This document shows, piece by piece, positions 56,494 through 64,000 of a stretch of DNA of 64,000 nucleotides (positions are counted from its first letter, which is position 1; each line of letters opens with the position of its first letter). The notes beneath the pieces are model-generated. The model ran no database searches and was not told the origin of the DNA. It saw nothing but the letters and a program-made list of their open reading frames with translations. The position numbers and the translations under genes are program-made. Origin of the DNA: Phocaeicola vulgatus ATCC 8482 (GTDB lineage Bacteria; Bacteroidota; Bacteroidia; Bacteroidales; Bacteroidaceae); contig NC_009614.1 of NCBI RefSeq assembly GCF_000012825.1, positions 3,100,001 through 3,164,000 on the forward strand, in the 5' to 3' direction.

Positions 56494-57462
56494 ATGAAAA
56501 TTGAAAAGATTTTTGGTTGTATTTTGAGTGCATGCATGATTGTAAGCTTGTTATCTTGCAATAGCGAAAATGAATTTATCGGTTCTGCACAAGAAACCAT
56601 ACCGGATGTTGAGGTTTCGACAATGGATATGTGGGTAAAAGAAACGAGAAGTGTTAGTGAGTACTTGAATATGCCAGTTCTTCATTTTAAAGATGAACAG
56701 GTGTATAGCGAGACGCTCCGGCAGCTTAAAAACATGACAGAAAATGAAAGATTTACTTATTTTCAGCAGTTGGGCTTTGAAGGGGCGTATATTTTATGGG
56801 AGCAGGCAGATAGGGAGCTCGATAAAATATTTGATATGGAAAGTGATGATTCTCACTTAATACAAGAGATGATAAATACGTACAAGGATAAATATTCAGA
56901 TATTTTTTCTTTTAATACAGTTGACTTATTCGACGTTACCCCTTATTTTACATTCACTGATAATGATTTGTCCTTACTCGGTAATATAAAAGGTTACGTT
57001 GTAATCGGTAATAGTCTAAGAGGGCCTAAATATGATTATCCTACTTATGATTTGGATGAAGTTGTTTCAGCTACACGGGCAGCAGAGCCAACTCCGATTG
57101 AGCCAGGTTTTAAGGGATTTAAAGATGCTTCATTAACAATCAAGAATGGAAAATATAAAAGCACAATGACTATTGGGCGTATCGTTAATGGTAATTCTTT
57201 TGCTGTGGAATTTAAAACTAAAAAGAAACAACTTTTTTGGAAAAAGAGTGTTAAGGCCGGTTATTCGGCTATGTTAACAATGAAAAGCTCAAAGTTTAAT
57301 TATAAGAATACAGTCTTTTGTCCTTATGGAAAAGAGGTTTCGATTTTAAACCTACCCATAGAACGAGTTGGAAATGTCTTTGATGCAGTTGTGGAAAACT
57401 TTAAATCTTCAAGGGGAGATGCAAAAGGAAACCAATCATTTCATAACATACGTGTAATATAG
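56494..57462 (+). CDS. Lipoprotein of unknown function
   Basis: A 322-residue lipoprotein (lipobox LLSC, Cys22). Helical N-terminal half (residues 40-140, e.g. RQLKNMTENERFTYFQQLGF), then a beta-rich C-terminal half after a linker reading VSATRAAEPTPIEPGF: ASLTIKNGKYKSTMTIGRIV and AGYSAMLTMKSSKFNYKNTV. It resembles Bacteroides-only lipoproteins (DUF4848-like is a weak guess). Present only in the first module. Start ATG 56494; an earlier TTG at 56470 is rejected. Confidence 0.65.
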   Translation: MKIEKIFGCILSACMIVSLLSCNSENEFIGSAQETIPDVEVSTMDMWVKETRSVSEYLNMPVLHFKDEQVYSETLRQLKNMTENERFTYFQQLGFEGAYILWEQADRELDKIFDMESDDSHLIQEMINTYKDKYSDIFSFNTVDLFDVTPYFTFTDNDLSLLGNIKGYVVIGNSLRGPKYDYPTYDLDEVVSATRAAEPTPIEPGFKGFKDASLTIKNGKYKSTMTIGRIVNGNSFAVEFKTKKKQLFWKKSVKAGYSAMLTMKSSKFNYKNTVFCPYGKEVSILNLPIERVGNVFDAVVENFKSSRGDAKGNQSFHNIRVI

Positions 57463-57485
57463 TCAACAGTAAAGATAGCAATATA

Positions 57486-57983
57486 ATGAGCGTATATAAA
57501 TCAAAGTTTCAGCCGGTAATGGAGCGCTGGTCTCTGGTGTTAAAGATTGTCTTATTAACTACTGGACTTATGTTTCTATTAAGAACTTTTATGCTACAAT
57601 CTTTGCAGGATCAAATCGCAAGCCTGTTATTGGGTACCATTCTTGTATCTATATACATATACATGCTGATAGTGATTCCTTCATTTATTTGTTTGGAAAA
57701 GGATCAACTCGTTATAAAAAGAGTGTTTGGTAAGAAATGTATTCCGTATTCTTGTATTAAGAACGTTTTTGTTTATGACGGTGTTCAAAATGATGTCCGT
57801 TATTTCGGAAGTAATGGCTTTTTGGGGTATATAGGTGTAATGGGCAGTACCCATTATGGGAAATATTATTCCTATGTAAAGAATCCCAATCAACAAATTT
57901 TTATATTAACAGAAAAAAAGAATTATCTCTTAAGCTGTGAGAACAGAGATATGTTTATAAAAGATTTGTTGATTCACTTATAA
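57486..57983 (+). CDS. Membrane protein with bacterial PH-like domain
   Basis: A 165-residue protein with two membrane helices (about 17-37, VLKIVLLTTGLMFLLRTFML; and 47-70) followed by a beta-rich cytosolic domain of bacterial PH type (FICLEKDQLVIKRVFGKKCI, then IPYSCIKNVFVYDG, and QQIFILTEKKNYLLSCENRD). Last gene before a strong terminator. Role unknown. Confidence 0.7.
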   Translation: MSVYKSKFQPVMERWSLVLKIVLLTTGLMFLLRTFMLQSLQDQIASLLLGTILVSIYIYMLIVIPSFICLEKDQLVIKRVFGKKCIPYSCIKNVFVYDGVQNDVRYFGSNGFLGYIGVMGSTHYGKYYSYVKNPNQQIFILTEKKNYLLSCENRDMFIKDLLIHL

Positions 57984-58035
57984 TATGCTGGATATTAATA
58001 TAACCTGTTGGAAAATATAGTTATAGTATTACTTG

Positions 58036-58075
58036 ACGGGAAGAATATGTTTTTTATTCTTCCCGTTAGTTTTTT
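58036..58075 (+). terminator. Terminator ending the first lipoprotein module
   Basis: ACGGGAAGAAT (58036-58046) and ATTCTTCCCGT (58056-58066) form a perfect 11-bp stem with a nine-base loop, followed by a T run (58070-58075). Confidence 0.9.
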
Positions 58076-58091
58076 AGAGCATTAATAATTA

Positions 58092-58681
58092 ACCCCCGTA
58101 TCTCTGTAATAAATGTTGAAAATCAGTGAATTACAAGAGTATGCCCAATTTTATACCCTAAAAAGTAAAATTGGGTGTTTTTGCTTTGTTTAACACTTTG
58201 TTCTTTTATTATTTGTTTGGCTTTGCACTGTCTTTGGTTGCTTAACTATTATTTGTTGTATAATTTGCAAAGGGGTATTGTGTCGTTGATGACATTGTTA
58301 TACTAATATTTATTTAAATCGTTTCCTTTTTTTAACTCTTTTGGAGTAGGGAATCCTCCTAATAATTCTGTCTTTCATAATAGTAATAAAGTTCCTTTAA
58401 AGGTTGATGTTGTGTTATTCTGTTTGTATCTTGGCGCTAAACGCATTATTTATATTGGATAAGTATTTAGGCTATGAATTGAATATAACTTTTAGCTTTT
58501 AAAGTATACTTTGCTTTCTCAATGAAATACTAATTAATGGGTATTTCACAGATAAGGAGGCTTACATATTTTATATAAATACATATCGCAGAGATGCAAA
58601 AACGATTTATTTTACTGTGTTAATAGTAGATTTGTTTACGGCCCTTGTGTGTTATACTTTTATTTTCATGCTTTGGGCATA
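58092..58681. repeat. Long leader repeat, copy 2, beginning with a decayed tRNA-Ser 3' end
   Basis: Bases 58092-58108 align without gaps to the last 15 bases of tRNA-Ser (52547-52561) and its flank, about 70-75% identical, and similarity continues through the terminator (58144-58175) and the whole leader to 58681. A degenerate palindrome lies at 58525-58546. No gene is seen in this 590-base block. It shows that the duplicated unit started inside the tRNA gene. Confidence 0.75.
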
Positions 58682-59488
58682 ATGATGAAAATCAATATGT
58701 ATAGAAAGGTGACTACATTAATTAATTTTGCAGCATTTGTTTTATTTTGGATCATTATGTTGCTGTTTTGCTTTCCTCTTGATGCGTATGGTCAAGAGTC
58801 GAGGTGGGGTAATATGAATCCTGTGAGAGAAGGGTATTTGCGTTCTAATAAAGATTTTGCAGTTGATTCGGTAAAATATCCTATTGGAAAATATCGAAAT
58901 TCTGTTATTTCTACAAATTCCGGTGTTACTTTTCGGTTCAAGAAGGGTGGCCCATTCTTTTATACAGACCAAAGTCCTTTACATAAAGGGGAATATAATG
59001 TGTCGGGGGTAATAGGACCATTGTGGAATGGTCACGTTTACGGCATGGGACGCCAAATGAATTTAATTGGTATTGGTGTTTTTAACTATGCTGCTATTGG
59101 ATATAACAAATCATTGTCAGATAATTTATTTGCTGATGTTGCATTGCATGCAATGAAGTTAAGTACCCCTCGCCATGTGGATGAAACATTTGGTATATCG
59201 GGTAAACTTTCTTACTCCTTTAATTCCCGAATGAGTTTGCATGTATTTGGCGGTTTTTTATTTACTCCTGTTACTTCATTCAGCCGTAATGACTACGGAG
59301 GCAGTGTTGCTTTCGATATAACGGATTCTTTTGGAACGGAATTAGGTATAAGGGGTTATCGTGAATATCCTTTTGAACGTGGGGGAGTTACTCCTATCTT
59401 AATGCCTTACTATAAATTTAAAAAGCATAAAGTGGAAATGGATTTTGGTGGATTTTTACAAGAAATAATATATGGATTGTTTAAATAA
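58682..59488 (+). CDS. Predicted outer-membrane beta-barrel, copy 2
   Basis: A 268-residue protein, C-terminal two-thirds nearly identical to copy 1 (55536). The signal and first 75 mature residues differ (AYGQESRWGNMNPVREGYLR here). It ends IIYGLFK at a normal stop, 12 bases before the small lipoprotein. The strands are rich in Gly and aromatic residues. Family not recognised. The ATG at 58682 overlaps the stop of the four-codon frame MLWA. Confidence 0.7.
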   Translation: MMKINMYRKVTTLINFAAFVLFWIIMLLFCFPLDAYGQESRWGNMNPVREGYLRSNKDFAVDSVKYPIGKYRNSVISTNSGVTFRFKKGGPFFYTDQSPLHKGEYNVSGVIGPLWNGHVYGMGRQMNLIGIGVFNYAAIGYNKSLSDNLFADVALHAMKLSTPRHVDETFGISGKLSYSFNSRMSLHVFGGFLFTPVTSFSRNDYGGSVAFDITDSFGTELGIRGYREYPFERGGVTPILMPYYKFKKHKVEMDFGGFLQEIIYGLFK

Positions 59489-59500
59489 AAAGTATCATTT

Positions 59501-59623
59501 ATGAAGAAAATAGTATTTGTATTGTTCGGATGTGTGATCATCTTTCAGAGTTGTAGTAATGTGTTTTATAACCATGCTAATAAAACAGAAAAGGTTACTG
59601 TTAAGGTAAAGCCTTTTAAATAA
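59501..59623 (+). CDS. 40-residue lipoprotein, copy 2
   Basis: Same as the lipoprotein at 56342 apart from Val for Leu in the signal. Lipobox IFQSC with Cys18. Preserved behind the barrel gene in both modules. Confidence 0.7.
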   Translation: MKKIVFVLFGCVIIFQSCSNVFYNHANKTEKVTVKVKPFK

Positions 59624-59735
59624 AATAATTGTTCAGTAAAAGTGCGGATCGTTTTCAACATACCCATTGGAAAGAATGCTATGCCCAGTACAAGGCTAAG
59701 GCTTTAAATATTCATACAACCAAATATTTGCCATA
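59624..59735. other. Short spacer with possible gene fragment
   Basis: One frame reads through SADRFQHTHWKECYAQYKAK to a stop just before the next gene. It has no start, so I read it as the 3' scrap of a lost gene or chance. Confidence 0.25.
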
Positions 59736-60188
59736 ATGAATACAACAAAATACCTATTGTTATATATAACAATAATTTTAATGTTTTCTTGCTCTAATGA
59801 AGAGAGAAACAGATTGCCAAGTATTACCCCGAGTCACATAGACCTGTCACTGGAACACCCTGAAGCCTATTTTCAGATAGCATGCGGTGATTACAATATG
59901 TATGGATTTATAATTGTGGGACAGGAAGAATATAGGATTACAAAAGAAATAATGTCAAAGGAAGTAACTGTTGTTGAGCTTTCTGACGGAAGTAAGGCCA
60001 CTTTCCATTGTAGGAATCGCATACTTGTAAAGATAGACTTTGGTTTTATGACCATAAGCAAAATACAAAGAGGCAAATATAAAGTTCAATTGAATAAGAA
60101 TATTGATATGCGACAACCAATTGCCATTTCCTTTGGATTCAGTGTTCCTGATGGAATATCTACTGTCGTTGTAACCTTGAAACAATAA
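59736..60188 (+). CDS. Small lipoprotein of unknown function
   Basis: A 150-residue lipoprotein (lipobox FSC, Cys19, then SNEERNR). Beta-rich mature part (HIDLSLEHPEAYFQIACGDY; KVQLNKNIDMRQPIAISFGF) that looks like a single immunoglobulin-like or BACON-like sandwich. Lies between barrel copy 2 and the immunity-like lipoprotein; no counterpart in the first module. Confidence 0.65.
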   Translation: MNTTKYLLLYITIILMFSCSNEERNRLPSITPSHIDLSLEHPEAYFQIACGDYNMYGFIIVGQEEYRITKEIMSKEVTVVELSDGSKATFHCRNRILVKIDFGFMTISKIQRGKYKVQLNKNIDMRQPIAISFGFSVPDGISTVVVTLKQ

Positions 60189-60209
60189 ATACATGAATGG
60201 TTATTTGTG

Positions 60210-60237
60210 ATAAAATACCAATTAATTGGTATTTTAT
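60210..60237 (+). promoter_or_regulatory. 28-bp perfect palindrome upstream of lipoprotein copy 2
   Basis: Identical to the palindrome at 53167-53194, again with its end about 50 bases before the start codon. Likely controls the immunity-like and toxin genes that follow. Confidence 0.8.
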
Positions 60238-60286
60238 TGTACAGGGAAAATTCTTTAATTTGTAAAAAAAACTAAACAGTGTTAAT

Positions 60287-61126
60287 ATGAAGAAAATATT
60301 CATTCCTTTGTTCGTTGCCTTAGCATTATTTTCCTGTGAAAAAGAAGAAAATAATAAAATTTTTAAATATCAGTTGCTGCCAAGTGAGAACGTATCTAAA
60401 CCATTTAGTTGTTTGGGGGAGAAACGTACTATTACTTTTACAATTATTCAAAAAACATTGATAGATGATATTTTAGATTCAGAGGTTCCGATTATTCCCA
60501 AGGATGTTTCGATAGAATTTGATAAAACTCTTTTTTCTGATATAGAGACAAAAATAAAGGGTGATCAAGTTGTATTAAATATAACCTCAAATATTAATAA
60601 GGAAGATAAAATTTTGAATGTTGATCTACAGATTTCTTACTCTACTATTAATGGTATAAAAGTAGAAAAAATTCCCCTAATTATAGATAAAGGGAAGTTG
60701 ACATTTGTGTATAAAATCCATTCGGAACAGAATCCTTTTTTCCTACCAGCTGAAGGAGGTAAATTTGAATTACCTTTTACTTGTAAAAAACAAGTCTATT
60801 TGAATGAATGTTTTATAGAGGAGGGATATTCATCATTGAAAGGGTTGCGGTTTAAAAAAGTAAATACTGGAAATGTAAATTATATTGATGTAAAAAAGGA
60901 TGGAGACGCAGTAGGGTTTTATAAATTTACCTTTGAGGGGGAAGGTCCATATAATCAAAAAGCAAAACCTGAATGCTATTTTAATATATATCCCAATGAT
61001 GCAGATTTAATAACAGGCAATCCCCAGGAAATTTTTAAGCAAGAATTTGTACAACCTCAAACTCTTGGTGAGGATTATTATAGACCTTCTCGTAGCGCAT
61101 TTAGAAGTGGTACATTTGATTTTTAA
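60287..61126 (+). CDS. Lipoprotein, candidate CDCL immunity factor (copy 2)
   Basis: A 279-residue lipoprotein (lipobox LFSC, Cys17, then EKEENNK) of no family I recognise; beta-rich and ends SGTFDF. It lies 32 bases before the short CDCL gene in the same direction, behind a 28-bp palindrome. Bacteroides that make CDCL toxins are known to protect themselves with a surface lipoprotein; position, size and lipidation make this the best candidate here. That identification is inference from neighbours, not from a motif. Compared with copy 1 (53241), residues 151-279 carry most of the differences, which may set specificity. Confidence 0.7.
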   Translation: MKKIFIPLFVALALFSCEKEENNKIFKYQLLPSENVSKPFSCLGEKRTITFTIIQKTLIDDILDSEVPIIPKDVSIEFDKTLFSDIETKIKGDQVVLNITSNINKEDKILNVDLQISYSTINGIKVEKIPLIIDKGKLTFVYKIHSEQNPFFLPAEGGKFELPFTCKKQVYLNECFIEEGYSSLKGLRFKKVNTGNVNYIDVKKDGDAVGFYKFTFEGEGPYNQKAKPECYFNIYPNDADLITGNPQEIFKQEFVQPQTLGEDYYRPSRSAFRSGTFDF

Positions 61127-61158
61127 CATACCTATTGTAAATTTAAATTATAAGTATT

Positions 61159-62265
61159 ATGAAAAAGTGTTTATATCTATCTGTTTTTTTTATTGCTTTT
61201 TTTTCTTCGTGTTCCGATAACGAATTGGAAGAAATGTCTAATTCAGTTCCCGTTTCAAAATATCCCCAAAAAGTTATAGATATTTCAATGGAGAGCCCTG
61301 AAAGTTTTTCACATTTTAGTAATATTTCTATTACTCGTTCTTCTGAATTATTAAAGGACAGTGTGTGGAGTGATGGAAAAGGGCATACGTTAATTTATGA
61401 AACAAATGAACATGTTCCGACTCAAGAGTTAATGAGATATATTTATTTAGGTTCAATTCTTCAGGGAGGTTCTATTGAAAAACAACGTTTTGTTCCTGTT
61501 TTAAAACCTGTTGATCCAATAACAATATCCTATTCTTTTCCTGCCCGTTGGGTGACAGACATAATCATGAAACCAAGTCTGTCAGCACAAAGGCAATCTT
61601 TACAGAACATAATGAATAAAGAAGGAATGGAAGGTAAACAATTAGGCTCTTTTAGCTATAATATGCGACAATTTACTTATTTTGAAGAGCTTAAATTAGC
61701 TTTTGGGGCAAATGTGAATATTGCACGTATTCTTGATATTGATATTAGTGTTGATAAAGGAAAAATCAGAAGAAAAACTGGATTGTTTGCGAAAATAATA
61801 CAACGGAATTATACAGTTGACATGGATCTTCCTATTGATGGAAATCTGCTTTTAAATCATGATGAAATAAATAATATAGGTAGATACGATCCGGTATATA
61901 TTAGTTCTATTACTTATGGAAGGATGGCTCTAATTTCTATGGAATCTTTTGAAAGTTATGATAAGTTAAGAGTTGCGTTACAAGTGGCTTTACAGGCAAA
62001 AGTCATAAATGGGGAATTAGACTTTAGTCTTGAGCAAAAAAAAATTCTCAAAGAAGCGGAAATAAATGTTGTAGTGTATAACGGAGAAGGTGAAGGCACT
62101 GTTAAAACTATTAAAGGTTGGGATGAGTTTCAGAAATTCATAATCCAAGGAGGACGATTTTCTAAAGATTTGCCGGGGGATGCCATATTCTATACTGCCA
62201 GTTATCTGTCTGATAATTCTCCTTATTATTCAAAATTCAAAATTCATTTAAAAAATCAACAATAA
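61159..62265 (+). CDS. CDC-like pore-forming lipoprotein, short form (CDCL-S)
   Basis: A 368-residue lipoprotein (lipobox SSC, Cys18) of the thiol-activated-cytolysin superfamily. Motifs matching cholesterol-dependent cytolysins: RYIYLGSILQGGSI (residues 94-107; YPGALLxAD position), KPVDPITISYSFP (116-128), QRNYTVDMDLP (215-225), YISSITYGRMALISMES (247-263, the conserved YGR strand) and GGRFSKDLPGDAIFYTASYL (331-350). The chain ends at 368, so domain 4, which binds membranes, is absent. The Gly-Gly pair after the central strand is replaced by YNGEGEG (307-313). It should assemble with the long form encoded nine bases downstream. Confidence 0.88.
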   Translation: MKKCLYLSVFFIAFFSSCSDNELEEMSNSVPVSKYPQKVIDISMESPESFSHFSNISITRSSELLKDSVWSDGKGHTLIYETNEHVPTQELMRYIYLGSILQGGSIEKQRFVPVLKPVDPITISYSFPARWVTDIIMKPSLSAQRQSLQNIMNKEGMEGKQLGSFSYNMRQFTYFEELKLAFGANVNIARILDIDISVDKGKIRRKTGLFAKIIQRNYTVDMDLPIDGNLLLNHDEINNIGRYDPVYISSITYGRMALISMESFESYDKLRVALQVALQAKVINGELDFSLEQKKILKEAEINVVVYNGEGEGTVKTIKGWDEFQKFIIQGGRFSKDLPGDAIFYTASYLSDNSPYYSKFKIHLKNQQ

Positions 62266-62274
62266 TCTGGAGCT

Positions 62275-63822
62275 ATGAGAATTTTAAGATATACTCTGTT
62301 TTTATTTGCTATAGGATTAATTTCATGTGAACAAGAATTTGACAAAAAAGAACAGCAATCTGATTGCTGTTCTTTTCAAAATCTACCTAAGTATCCCGAA
62401 CAAGTGGTGAATATAAATGTGCATAACTATATTCCTGATATGGGAGATAAGGTTTTATCTTCTCCTTCGCATATCCATACAAGAGCTTCAGAAATCATTT
62501 CTGAGACATTATGGGATAATGGGTTTGGTAAAACAATTCATGCACAGGCAGATGAGTCGATAGTTTTGGATAATCTGAATCGATATATTTATCCTGGTTC
62601 TATCTTGGATGGGGCAAGCGTTGCCAATCAGGATTATAAAACAATCAGTGTCCACTATAAGCCTATAAATGTCTCTGTGTCCTTTCCTGCCCAAAAAGTT
62701 ACAGGTGTACTTGAAAAGCCCTCTTTGTCTTCATGTAGGCAGTTAGTAATGGATTTGATGCATCAGAAAGGTATAGGGCAACAATCAGCTTCCGTACACT
62801 TTGATATACACCGTTTTACATCTTATGATGAGCTGAAAATGACTTTTGGATCAAATGCCAATACGAGCTTTTTATTTTGGGGGTCGTCATCTTCCCAACA
62901 AGAACATAAGGAACGAATTAGTAAAAGTAGTGGCTTATATATAAGGTTTATTCAGAAATATTTTACGATTGATATGGATATTCCTGAGAAGAGTTTTATT
63001 GAAGGTAGTATCAATGCCCAATACTCTCCTGTCTATGTGAGCTCCATAGCTTATGGAAGGGTCGGCATATTAACTCTTGAAACCGATGAAATATACGAGA
63101 ATGCGGAGTCCATTGTAAAGAAGGCCGTTAATGGCTTTTTATATAACAAAAAAGAATTTCTGACAGTTGAAGAAAAGGGCTTTTTTGATGAGGCCGGAAT
63201 GAAAGTATATGTAGGGGGAGGAAATGGTGACAGTGGTGTAAAGACCCTTACCGGATTTGACGATTTTATCAAATTTATAAGTGAAGGAGGGCATTTTTCT
63301 GCAGAGACACCTGGTAAACCTATATTTTGTAGCTTTGCGTATTTGTCGGATCATTCACCTTATAAAGTTAAATTTAAAATTGATATTGATAGCGATCCTG
63401 TATATGCAAGAATTGAATATCGGAATCTAAAAAATGACTCCTATGTGGGTAGATCTTTACAAAGAGAAAAGATAATTGGCGATGTACATCTTGCCTTTTA
63501 TGCTGATAGAACGGCTAAGATTCCGACAGTTGCTCCAAGATACATTTCTTTTAATATTGTAGAACATAGCAGACATTATTTGAAGGCTCGAATACCAAGA
63601 ACAGAAAAGGATGATACAACAGTAGAAGAATTTGTCAAGAGTAATAATAGCCGTGGGACTGAATTACAATTAAAACATGATTTGTTGCTCACAGAATTTG
63701 TTTGGACGCATAATAACCCAAGAAGAACTCGATATGAACAAAACACTTTCAGGTATAGTCTTAGTGAAGGTGGTTTTTACAAAATTCTCCCTGCTATAAA
63801 TGAGCCAAAGAAGTGGCGATAA
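62275..63822 (+). CDS. CDC-like pore-forming lipoprotein, long form (CDCL-L)
   Basis: A 515-residue lipoprotein (lipobox LISC, Cys18). CDC motifs: RYIYPGSILDGASVAN (103-118), KPINVSVSFPA (129-139), YFTIDMDIP (229-237), YVSSIAYGRVGILTLET (254-270), VYVGGGNGDSG (311-321) with the Gly pair retained, and GGHFSAETPGKPIFCSFAYL (338-357). Residues 373-515 form a domain-4-like beta-sandwich but lack the Trp-rich undecapeptide, so cholesterol is not the expected receptor. Short and long CDCLs are known to form complement-like pores on related bacteria after proteolytic activation. A conserved HTRASE (68-73) parallels ITRSSE in the short form. Confidence 0.9.
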   Translation: MRILRYTLFLFAIGLISCEQEFDKKEQQSDCCSFQNLPKYPEQVVNINVHNYIPDMGDKVLSSPSHIHTRASEIISETLWDNGFGKTIHAQADESIVLDNLNRYIYPGSILDGASVANQDYKTISVHYKPINVSVSFPAQKVTGVLEKPSLSSCRQLVMDLMHQKGIGQQSASVHFDIHRFTSYDELKMTFGSNANTSFLFWGSSSSQQEHKERISKSSGLYIRFIQKYFTIDMDIPEKSFIEGSINAQYSPVYVSSIAYGRVGILTLETDEIYENAESIVKKAVNGFLYNKKEFLTVEEKGFFDEAGMKVYVGGGNGDSGVKTLTGFDDFIKFISEGGHFSAETPGKPIFCSFAYLSDHSPYKVKFKIDIDSDPVYARIEYRNLKNDSYVGRSLQREKIIGDVHLAFYADRTAKIPTVAPRYISFNIVEHSRHYLKARIPRTEKDDTTVEEFVKSNNSRGTELQLKHDLLLTEFVWTHNNPRRTRYEQNTFRYSLSEGGFYKILPAINEPKKWR

Positions 63823-63887
63823 TTTGAAGTTGGCGCTCCTTGTCGGACAAATAAATAAGAGATATGGTATTAAAAGATAAATTGGTT

Positions 63888-64000
63888 ATGAAAAAAGTAT
63901 GTATGTTACTTCTTTTGTTATTTATATGCAATATTGGGTTGGTATTAGCACAAGGAAGGAGATTCGGATTTGAATTAGGAGCCAATTATCCAATTGGGCT
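63888..64000 (+). CDS. Outer-membrane beta-barrel protein, 5' part (cut by window edge)
   Basis: An ATG at 63888 opens a signal peptide ending LVLAQG and then RRFGFELGANYPIG, a start typical of small OmpA/porin-type barrels in Bacteroides. It runs off the window after 37 codons. It lies 65 bases past the long CDCL gene on the same strand. Confidence 0.6.
   Translation, partial: MKKVCMLLLLLFICNIGLVLAQGRRFGFELGANYPIG

Noticed and set aside
58092..58108. A second functional tRNA
   Set aside because: Only the last 15 bases of the tRNA resemble tRNA-Ser here, with several changes; no cloverleaf can be built.
52562..58681. CRISPR or other short regular repeat array
   Set aside because: The repeats are long leader blocks in only two or three copies, with genes between them and no regular spacers.
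61159..63822. MACPF-type Bacteroides antimicrobial proteins (BSAP-like)
   Set aside because: The motifs (YPGSILDGAS, YGR strand, TPGKP) match the cytolysin branch; the MACPF signature is not visible.
62275..63822. A true cholesterol-dependent cytolysin acting on host cells
   Set aside because: The Trp-rich undecapeptide and Thr-Leu cholesterol motif are missing and the protein is a Gram-negative lipoprotein.
52477..64000. Insertion sequence or conjugative element
   Set aside because: No transposase, integrase, relaxase or transfer gene is present in the window; only repeat structure hints at mobility.

Overview
The window looks like a chromosomal segment from a gut Bacteroidaceae species. 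A Phocaeicola/Bacteroides vulgatus-dorei type genome is my guess, but the species is an inference. The evidence is three SusC/SusD pairs, an ECF sigma/FecR/STN-type SusC relay, Bacteroidales promoters (TTTG, about 19 bp, TAnnTTTG) in front of both tRNAs and mutS2, many lipoproteins, and a menaquinone operon.

Layout, left to right. 1-232 is the 5' part of an AraC-type regulator gene (minus strand). 488-6770 is a six-gene menaquinone operon (minus; menI-like thioesterase, menF, menD, menB, menC, menE) closed by a perfect 17-bp hairpin. 6862-8211 is a MATE exporter. 8448-11312 is a four-domain persulfide-handling flavoprotein (CoA-disulfide reductase, rhodanese, TusA, DsrE) with a MarR regulator; its promoter is flanked by two near-identical palindromes. 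A ClC channel and QueH follow. 13540-21433 is a TPR/AraC membrane regulator followed by SusC, SusD and a TlpA-like lipoprotein. 22533-28942 (minus) is a small fucose-glycan locus: GH29 fucosidase, SusC, SusD. 29407-31792 holds tRNA-Glu, a porin and endonuclease IV. 32271-34343 is a surface six-hairpin-glycosidase-like lipoprotein, 34961-36325 TrpB2, and 36502-39038 a TrkH/TrkA potassium system. Two small exported proteins, serine dehydratase, and an ECF sigma / FecR / SusC / SusD / exported metallophosphatase operon (41893-49738, minus) follow, then mutS2.

From tRNA-Ser (52477) to the right edge the window changes character. It is AT-rich, packed with small lipoproteins and repeated on itself. 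It ends in two adjacent lipoproteins that I recognise as CDC-like (cholesterol-dependent-cytolysin-like, CDCL) pore-forming proteins: a short one without domain 4 (61159-62265) and a long one with a domain-4-like end (62275-63822). The lipoprotein directly upstream (60287-61126) is the best candidate for the self-protection (immunity) factor. A second, mosaic copy of it (53241-54080) stands alone next to the tRNA and is followed by a broken remnant of a CDCL-like lipoprotein start. Between the copies lie a lipoprotein with a glycine-zipper, bacteriocin-like tail plus a 55-residue two-helix membrane protein, and two copies of an outer-membrane barrel with a 40-residue lipoprotein. The leaders of these modules are repeated, carry a 28-bp palindrome or degenerate versions of it, and include a decayed copy of the tRNA-Ser 3' end at 58092.

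My reading is that 52.5-64 kb is an interbacterial-antagonism island that has grown by duplication and gene conversion at a tRNA-Ser locus. Two-component Bacteroides CDCLs that kill related bacteria, with a protective surface lipoprotein, have been described. The duplicated orphan immunity gene, the bacteriocin-like pair and the shared palindromes are the parts that look new to me.
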